Below are positions 56,061 to 64,000 of a stretch of DNA of 64,000 nucleotides, piece after piece. The translations under genes were made by a program, and so were the position numbers. This DNA comes from Straminergon stramineum (taxonomy: Eukaryota; Streptophyta; Bryopsida; Hypnales; Calliergonaceae): NCBI GenBank assembly GCA_963920665.1, contig OY987273.1, positions 2,110,501-2,174,500 of the forward strand, read 5' to 3'. Numbering within the stretch: position 1 is the stretch's first letter; every line of letters starts with the position of its first letter. The notes beneath the pieces are model-generated. The model was not told where the DNA came from. It did not search any database and saw only the letters and a list, made by a program, of their open reading frames with translations.

Positions 56061-57377
56061 AAGCTTGGGGTTGGGGAAGCATTGACCTACGAACAAGGTA
56101 AAGGAAGTGGCTCTCAAAACAACCCAAATGTAATTGACTAGACATTCGTAGGAATCATGCAATTTAGCCTTACTTCCCATCATAATAGATGACAAGTAAG
56201 GGTTAGGTTTTAGTTACACTATGTTTCTAGTTGTTTTGGCAAGTACGATGGAGTGGTTTAGGGTTTGCTTCTTTCATTCCACTTCTACAACTTCCTAGCA
56301 TACCTATGTACGGCAATTCCATATGGCATTGATTTTTATTTAATACTACCTTTTTTTCCTCTCTACCAAAGTACCAATTTCTAAAATCATATCGAGAATG
56401 ATCTTTTCCAGTTCTTCCAAAAATAGTTTGTATGAATCAAATCAACAAAGCTCTTAAAGTTTAACTTTTCAAATTAATTTCACTTGCATTGAGAAGAAAA
56501 CTAGGTCACTACTCACTAGAGTGGAGCATCATTGTCCAATTGGATATTTCCTTTCATATTCTTTAAAATCATGAGGTTCTAATTATAGGAAGCTTTTCCT
56601 CTAAGCTTTCAAGATACTTGCCCAAAGAAGGAATAAAAGGGGTTCAAATACAACATGCCCCTTTTCGAGGATGTTGACTTCACATTACCATACCTTCAAA
56701 TGGTTCACCCTGTCCTTGGAGGTCAAAATTTTGATTCATAAAAAACATGAGTAGGCCAACTTACATATAAAACATACCTAATTCCTCAATATCCATTGTA
56801 ATTTTCTTCAAATTACGCTAAAGCTAGAATTCTAAAAAATCCTATATATAAGGAGGAACAATGAAGCAAATCACCTGAGACAAATAAGCCCAATAAATTT
56901 CCTCGATTAATATGGTATTTTGGGCATAATCAGTTTTTCGTTCTCCACTGTTCATATGAAAATCATAAATACAAGTTGTACTGTAGATTTCACGAGGACA
57001 TTCTCACAAAATACTATGTCAACTTTTACGGTCAAGAATCAAGAACTTCCCATCAATCCCATGTTCCTATTCAATTGTAATTATGTGTGAGAATCCCATT
57101 CCATTCATCATACCATCACCTTCTCCCAAAACATGAGAAAGACATATTCATCCATATAGAAAAGTTGTAAGATCCAAAAATGGTGTGGCATTTTCTCCCT
57201 TCCATGCACGCCACTAGTGTGCCCACACCAATTTAACTATTCTAGTACACACATTGCTTCAAGACACCATATACATTGTTTTATCTCAAAACATTGCATT
57301 TCTTTATAACACCACGATAGGCAAAATACAAAATAATCGTGGTGAAAGTATTTATCCTCATTGTATTCCTAGGTATT

Positions 57378-58859
57378 TTATTTTGTGTTGAGGTAGTCCT
57401 TCAAAATGGGCTCCGGACACATTTGCTGTAATTCTGCATCAGACTTCCCTATGCTAGCTCTATTCCACTTATACCAATCCGAAAAAAACCGACTTTCTAC
57501 CCTCAGAGCTTCCAACTCCAATACCATCAATGGTAATCTTTGTTCATGGAACTTCACCAACTTCTCAAGCATTGCTACTTCTCCAGCAACACTACCATAT
57601 GCTGAGGAAGAAGCCAAAAGCTCTACTTTTGGAACGTGTTGGACGGCGGCCTCGTAATATTCTTTTTTCTTCTCCATTATTTGAAGTTCTAGGCTTCGCC
57701 TTTCATTTTGTACCTCCTGACGTTTGCGAACAAGGGTTTCGAGTTTTGATTCCCATATCAAATAATGGTCCATTTTATGCACCTTCCCACTCTTCATTTC
57801 CTTCAAATAAAAATTGCAATTTCTTTTGAAGGAATGGAAGCCCTTGTCATTCTCTTCGATGACGTTTGTTATGGCCTTCAACCGTTGCTTCAACACCTCT
57901 ACGAAAGTGGGATTCACTTCTTACTCCTTCAAATTTTTCAATTGCTTGTTCTTTGCACGCAATGCTAATTTTGCACTTTCTATTTTGGCAAGCAACATTG
58001 CCTCTTCATGTTCTGAATTGCTTCCTCCGCCACTCCCGTCACCCTCTCGCAAAACGGGGTCGACTTTCCTAGCCACCCCATCATCCATGCCTTCTTCTTC
58101 CATGTCTTGTACTATGATGGGCTCTTGGGTTGATTGTCCACTTTGGTCGACTCCCACATCCATAGCCGGCCTAGATTCTTGTATGGCAACCTCCTCGTCA
58201 TCGTTGTGGAAATAATATCCATCGTATTCATGGGTGTGTTGATCAGAGCTAGAAGTTTCTGACCAAACCACGCTTTCATTGCGAACAAATGACTTCCTAC
58301 ACTTCACCTTGGATAACATCTTCTTTACATCCACAGGTTCATCTGGTAGTAAAATTTTTGCAGTCTCTGGAATGATTGCAATAGGGACCTCCTTCAATGT
58401 TGACCAATACACCTCCTTCTTCAACACATATTCAGCATACACCATTCTCACAAGAAAGAAACAGAAATTTTTGTTTCGGTAAGTTGAGTCCTCCAAATAC
58501 AAGTGCTTCCACACCTCACAACATCTAAGTATGAAGCCCTCATCCTTCGAGTATGCAAGATTTACTTTGTTTTGCTTTAGATGTTCTTTGTGCCGACACA
58601 AGGGAAATAACTTGTTGATGTGGCACCAATCCATGTATTTGCAAACCGTTTTGTAACTCCAAGGCTTAGGTTCATTTCTCCAACCTTTAAGTGCCTTAAT
58701 CTTTGGATGGATCAAAATGGCCACACGCTTCTTGTGAATTTTACCGGACCGTTTCCGACCCTTGTCGCGGATGAGCTTCATCTCTTGTCGTGTAAGGTGT
58801 TTGATTGTGGCAGGCGTCAATGGTGGGGGCTCATTCTCCATAGTGCTCAATCTATACAA
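57378..58859 (-). pseudogene. WCHI-family protein, copy 3 (right arm)
   Basis: Residue-for-residue identical to the left-arm copy at 48,109-49,590, including the internal TAA. Confidence 0.7.
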
Positions 58860-59137
58860 TCAATTGTACTCGGATACTATGCCAAATATACCAAGCCTAA
58901 AACCTTGTTGTACAAACTTAAATCTATTACCTCGTGGTAATTCACATTTACAAATACATCAACATCAACATTTACAATCACAATCAAGTTTCAAACAATT
59001 CGGCGTGATTTACAATCAATGGATGAAAGTGACATGAGGAGAGATAGAATATCCTCCTCACAACACCCACCTCCCCTCTCAAGCCTACAATTAGCCACTT
59101 CCAAGTGGATAAAAGACAAGGCGCAAAAGGGAAAGAC

Positions 59138-59448
59138 GGGAGACTACGGGTTTGGGCTCCAATTTTGTACCCGCAGTCGCCTCAGGGCGAGTGCGGCTCT
59201 GGATGGGGCACGTGCGGGCCCACAGGGAGGGGCGCATGCAGGTCAAGAAGGCAACCGCGGGTCCGGGACCACCGCCAGCGACCGCGGGTGATGGCGACTG
59301 CAAGTCTGGGGTGACCACAAGTTTGGGGCGACCACGGGTCTAGGGCGACCGCGACTAGGGGGCACGTGTGGGTCTCGGGTGACCGCGGGTTTGGGGCAAC
59401 TGCGATTGAAGGGCACGTGCAGGTTTGGGGCGACCGTAGGTCCCAAAC
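59138..59448 (-). repeat. motif array upstream of right-arm WCHI gene
   Basis: Mirror image of 47,520-47,830. The plus strand reads GGCGACCGCGGGT-type motifs. Confidence 0.75.
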
Positions 59449-59723
59449 CCCCAACCGCAATGGCACATACCTTCACTGAATAGTGAAATTAGATTGACTT
59501 AACAATTAGATTGACTTACCCCCAAATGAACCATCCAAAGAATTCATACTCAAACCCAAATGCATGCAAGTAGGTGATGTGTATGTACAATACTCAATAT
59601 TTTGGGTCCAAACATGCACTTCACATTAAAAATAGTTTATACACTTGCATTGCTTTTCCAAAATGGGATGCACAAAAGGTGGCCAACGTTACTATTCCCG
59701 CTTAGAAACTATTACATCAAATC

Positions 59724-61313
59724 CTATGAGAGGACAGAGTCCCAAAAAACGAATTTGGGTGGTTTCATGAACCATGGTTTACCCATGAGGAGGTCCACCA
59801 CTTGCGCACATGTTGGTCTTCTGTTAACATCAGGATCACCTAGTTCATGTAACTTCATGGCAAAGTACCTTGATGACTCATGATTTCTAAATAAGTCCTT
59901 GTCGTATTCAACCATGTGTTCTATGTTCATGCCTTGGGTCAACTTTCCAATCGAATAAGAGTCGGACTTCACCGAATATTTGTAGGTCGCTTTCATCACA
60001 TCTAGACTTGTATCTGAACTCTCTGGCCCAAACAAATAGAACAACTCTGGAGCTGCCCACCAACGGCCCATCCTCTCAGCATCAAGTTTTTCTTGTTTTT
60101 CATATCCAAAATGTGAGGGAGCTCCTTCTTGAATACGACTTGCGATTCCCCAATCACAAATCCCAATGTTGATCTCTTCGTCCGAGAAGGGGGGATAATG
60201 CAACAATATGTTCACAGGTGACAAGTCATTGTGCAGCACCCCTACATTGTGCACAAGACTTGTCACATAAACCAGGGCCTACGCCAACTTCGCCTTGTAT
60301 CTTCAAAAGAGGCTAATTTCTTTTTGTTGTTGGCCTGAGAGTTGCTTGACCAACTTGATTTCATGCCATTCCGCATGCGGCACCACCTTCTCATTCAAAT
60401 GAAGCAACTCTTTGAAATTACCACCATTCCACCACAAAGTGTATGCTTCCATTGTTTGGTCATGGACAGCTAGGAATTTAATAATGGCCGGATGATTCAA
60501 CGGACATACCAAAGCCTCCACTGACCGTTCCACCCTCGCATCGCGTTTGTTCCTTTGCTTTGACAATTTCCCTGCGAAATGTACATGCACTGGGATCGTG
60601 GACATCCCTTCAATGCGTACCTTGCGCACCTTTGCATATCCTCCTTGACGGTCAAATCCAGTAAGTGGGACCACCTTGGCCTCTAAGTAGACCCACATGA
60701 TACATGAACCACTATCTCTCGTAAATGCAGCCTTCAATGCATCCGTCCGCCACCCCATACCCCTAGCTTCAGACCTTGACAATCTTTTTGCTGCAATTTG
60801 CCACCAATCCATCTTCTCACGAAACTCCTGGGCCCTATCCGTTTCTCCAAATCCAGGCACTATAGGTCGCAACTCAAGCATCAACTTCTTGGTGTTGAAT
60901 ATACCAGTTTGTAGGCAATTGCCAATCCACGTTTGCCATTGGTTGAAATACACTTCATCCACATTTGCATAGTCCGAAGATTCCTTGCATTTCCTTGTAA
61001 TAAATTCCTCCAACTCATCCTTCAAGGATTGGATGCCTACCTCTTTATTTCTCAAGTATTTCCTCTTCAAATATTGTACACTTTTTTCCTCATACCATTG
61101 CAGACAAGCCTCATGCGCATAGGTCGTATATCATGTTAGAGGATAGGTAGGGTCCTTATCATGTGCTGTCTTGGACTTCTTTGTCTTGGATGGTCCGGCA
61201 CCCCCAATTACCTCCTTGGTAGTTATATATACAACAAATGCTGCAGGATTATCAAGGTCCTTGTCCCAAGCCGATATCCGACCCGTACTACCTCCTTCCT
61301 TTGAAGTAGACAT
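59724..61313 (-). pseudogene. protein-kinase-like gene (right arm)
   Basis: Mirror image of 45,655-47,244 with the same three stops and the same HND and DWG motifs. Confidence 0.75.
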
Positions 61314-61457
61314 GGTCCTCTTTTGAAAAACGAGGCGTTCTTGACTTGAACTTAGCGAGAAAAAATGGCAAAAACTTCCCCTTCTGAAATCACCTTGGCC
61401 CACGAGCACACATTCAGCCACTTCAAGGTGGATGAAAGCCAATGCCCAAGACCAAGA

Positions 61458-61728
61458 ATGGCGACTACGGGTCTGGGCGACCGCTTAAGTACCCAAGGTC
61501 GCCTTGGGGCGCGTGCGAAACGAGTGACTGCGGGTATGGAGGCGATTGCGGGAGGGGCAACTACGGGTGGGGGCGATTGTGGGTGGGGGTGATTGCAGGT
61601 ACGAGCGACTACGGGAGGGGGCGACCGCGGGTTCCAGAAGTGCTCGCAAATGTAGGTGACCACAGGTTTTGGGGCGATTGCTGGTGTAGAGGGCGACCGT
61701 GGGTCCAAAAAGGATGGACCATCATAAA
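61458..61728 (-). repeat. motif array upstream of right-arm kinase-like gene
   Basis: Mirror image of 45,240-45,510. Confidence 0.75.
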
Positions 61729-62801
61729 TAATAGCAAAAAGAAACCTTGATATGGGGGAGAAACATTGGCATTACAACTTCCCACTTCTATTTCGCTTTC
61801 TTTCAAATAAAATCATAAGACCACTATGATATGGTCTAGAATGTGGAATTAGATTTTGAGTTGTTTCTTTATGGTTCCAAAAATATGTCTACAATGTTCA
61901 CAAAGAGAAAAAAAGGAATGGGCCAAAAGGAAAAAAGGGAATCAGAAATACAAAAGTACGTGACGTGATTGACTTCTATTGAAACAAAAAGGGAGAACTT
62001 GAAATACTTACATTCTACCATTGCATAATAATATTATAGAGGTTACTTTAGAAGTGTCCAAAGTCTTCTTCTAATTTCTTCAAGTTTGCTCTACATTGAA
62101 CATGAATTCGGCTTTTTTACACAACCCTAAACCCTTTTGGGGTGGAAGAGGTCATAAATGCAAACATACATGTTGCAGAGCACATTGAAATGAACAACAA
62201 ATTAAGCATATGCACATCAAGTCAAAAGATTGTTGTTTTTGATGAAGACATTGTTCAAACCATCAAGGGTGTTTGAATGCTATCATTTCTTTTTTTTGCA
62301 TGCCAATCCTTCAAAATTGGTCACCCACAAGATACAAGAAATTTCTAAATGGACAAGTGGGACACCTTCGAAATCATCTTTCTTAGACGTTGTAAATTGT
62401 TAAGTTACAAATTATAGATGCGGTCTTCAGAAGTAAACTTTCCAAGGAGGACCACCCCTTCTTATATTACAAAATTTATAGGATGATGAGATGCTCTTCT
62501 ATCCTATGTAGAGAGTTTCTATCATTTATGGACTCAAAATTATCCACCTCATCATTTAAAGATGAAGAACCGTCACATGCAAATCCTTATACAATGTATG
62601 ATTTCTTTGGCTAAGTATTCTATAGAAGACATTCAATATGTTCTTGTAAAAGCTATCCCATGTTTACTTAAACTTTTGTATACAGAAAATAATCTCTCTC
62701 CAAAGAAACAAAACGTCAAGTTCAGTCACTCCGATAGGTGAGCAGGAAACATCATTTAATTCCCAAGGTTTCGAAGATGTACTATGAGGGTTTAGACAGT
62801 T

Positions 62802-62873
62802 AATATTGAGTTTAGAATGGAGATGTATGAGGTGCAAGGTTGCACCACACATCTCCGTTCTAAACTCAATACT
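62802..62873 (-). repeat. 72-bp hairpin (right arm)
   Basis: Mirror of 44,095-44,166. The single-base difference at the edge of the hairpin (62,801) is one of the two arm differences found. Confidence 0.75.
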
Positions 62874-62957
62874 AATTTCTTATAACTCTCATGGACCATC
62901 CCCTCGACCTTGAGAATGAAATCACCTTCCCTCCCACATACCACAGGGAATTAGCTT

Positions 62958-63128
62958 GACGTCTTTTTTTTGTTTTTTTGTTAGTTGGCTACAAGAACCA
63001 AACCAAATTGATCTCATTGGGGATCGAACCCGAGACCTCCTCAAGAGGAATGATTTCCAGAAGCCAATAACTTCCATGCATCACCCAAAGATGCCTTGAA
63101 GACCCCAAGGTCCTAATGAAGTGACTTG
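62958..63128 (-). mobile_element. candidate tRNA-derived SINE (right arm)
   Basis: Mirror of 43,840-44,010. It carries the same B box and an A-rich tail, with one difference (63,058). Confidence 0.4.
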
Positions 63129-63197
63129 TTCTTGGATGTTAAAAGTTGAACTCGTTATACTTATTAAACCTTCTTTGGATTAGAAGGCACGCCCCCA

Positions 63198-64000
63198 CCC
63201 ACAGTCGCCCCCTATTCCATCATATTGGGCTCAACACTACCAAAATAGAACATTGCGCCTCCACCCGCGATCGCCCAAGACTTGAAGTTGCCCCTACCCA
63301 CAGTCGCCTAGGATTTGAAGTCGCTACCCACCCGTAGTCCCCCCCCATTCCACCAAATTGGGCTCGAAACCACCAGGACCTAAAGTCGCCCCCACTCGCG
63401 GTCGTCCCCCAATCCAGCAAATTGGGCTCCACACTACCAGGACAAAAGACCGGGCCCCCACCCGCAGTCGCCCCGGACTTGAAGTCGCCCCCCACCCGCG
63501 ATCGCCCCCTATTCCACCAAATTGGGCTCAAAACCACCACGACCTAAAGTTGCCCCCACCCGCGGTCGCCTTCCAATCCACCAAATTGGACTCCACACCA
63601 CCAAGACAGAAGACCGCGCCCCCACCCACGGTCGCCCCCCACTCCACCAAATTGGGCTCGAAACTACTAGGACCTGAAGTCGCCCCCACCTACGGTCGCC
63701 CCCCATTCCACCAAATTAGGCTCCGCACCACCAAGATAGAAGACCGTGCCCCCACCTACAGTCGCCTAGGACCTGAAGTCGCCCCCCACCCGCAGTCGCC
63801 CCCCATTCCACCAAATTGGGCTCGAAACCACTAGGACCTAAAGTCGCCCCCCACCCGCGGTCGCCTCCCAATCCACCAAATTGGACTCCACACCACCAAG
63901 ACAGAAGACCGCGCCCCCACCTGCAGTTGCCCCCCATTCCACCAAATTAGGCTCCACACCACAAGGATAGAAGACTGCACCCCCACCTGTGGTCGCCTAG
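63198..64000 (-). repeat. tandem array built on ACCCGCGGTCGCCCC, running off the window
   Basis: At least ten units share CCACCAAATTGGGCTC at spacings of about 58-100 bp. They alternate between GAAACCACCAGGACCTAAAG and CACACCACCAAGACAGAAGA forms, so a dimer of about 131 bp is the higher-order unit. Each is separated by CCCCCACCCGCGGTCGCC. The plus strand is C-rich here. The unit order differs from the array at 43,139-43,770. Confidence 0.8.

Larger units (their letters stand above)
53648..63197 (-). repeat. right arm of about 9.55-kb inverted repeat
   Basis: Reverse complement of 43,771-53,320. Beyond 63,197 the sequence turns into a tandem array related to, but not the same as, the array left of the left arm. 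Confidence 0.95.

Noticed and set aside
63146..63937. Open frames across the right-hand array
   Set aside because: The same repeat-derived artefact as in the left-hand array.

Overview
The window looks like intergenic or accessory DNA from a land plant with a large, transposon-rich nuclear genome. The signs are a CACTA element with CACTACAAGAAAA ends, hAT transposases of the DUF659 type, short AT-rich GT-AG introns, TTTAGGG-like motifs, MITEs, satellite-like repeats and two runs of exactly 200 N that look like scaffold gaps. I cannot fix the lineage. No housekeeping gene, rRNA or tRNA was recognised. Almost every long reading frame is broken by in-frame stops. The exception is one hAT-derived gene at 22.5-26.5 kb.

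Layout, left half. 1.5-2.6 kb: the 5' end of a broken hAT element with its promoter-side motif array, which holds a 141-bp CACTA-type MITE. 3.7-5.1 kb: a truncated copy of an unrecognised repeated gene, here called the WCHI family after its W-C-H-I motif. 5.6-6.6 kb: an unrecognised broken gene. 8.6-13.6 kb: a decayed multi-exon gene carrying many copies of a short palindromic box, including pairs in two inferred introns, and split by a 361-bp MITE. 14.1-18.4 kb: an FCP1/NIF-like phosphatase-type gene split by a 3.4-kb CACTA element that itself holds a second copy of that MITE. 20.5-21.7 kb: a decayed element gene, then a gap and a GC-rich minisatellite. 22.5-27.2 kb: the intact hAT-derived gene. 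28.7-31.3 kb: a satellite-like repeat with a hairpin core. 35.6-39.0 kb: a nonsense-ridden second hAT copy with its promoter and array.

Layout, right half. 39.9-41.9 kb: a second WCHI copy with its array. From 43.8 kb to 63.2 kb the sequence is an almost perfect inverted repeat with arms of about 9.55 kb around an axis at 53,484, which lies in the second N gap. Each arm carries a protein-kinase-like pseudogene, a third WCHI copy, a RING-H2-like pseudogene and the start of a second copy of the element gene seen at 20.9 kb. The gap on the axis means an assembly join of two haplotype contigs must be excluded before the palindrome is believed.

The most interesting theme is regulatory. Degenerate arrays of ACCCGC(A/G)GTCGCC lie 150-300 bp upstream of at least five genes of three unrelated kinds (hAT, WCHI, kinase-like), always on the same strand relative to the gene. 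Some are followed by a shared CTTTCATCCACCTTGAAG block or by a TATA box. This looks like a shared promoter module carried by different mobile or captured genes, though orientation-biased subterminal repeats remain possible.
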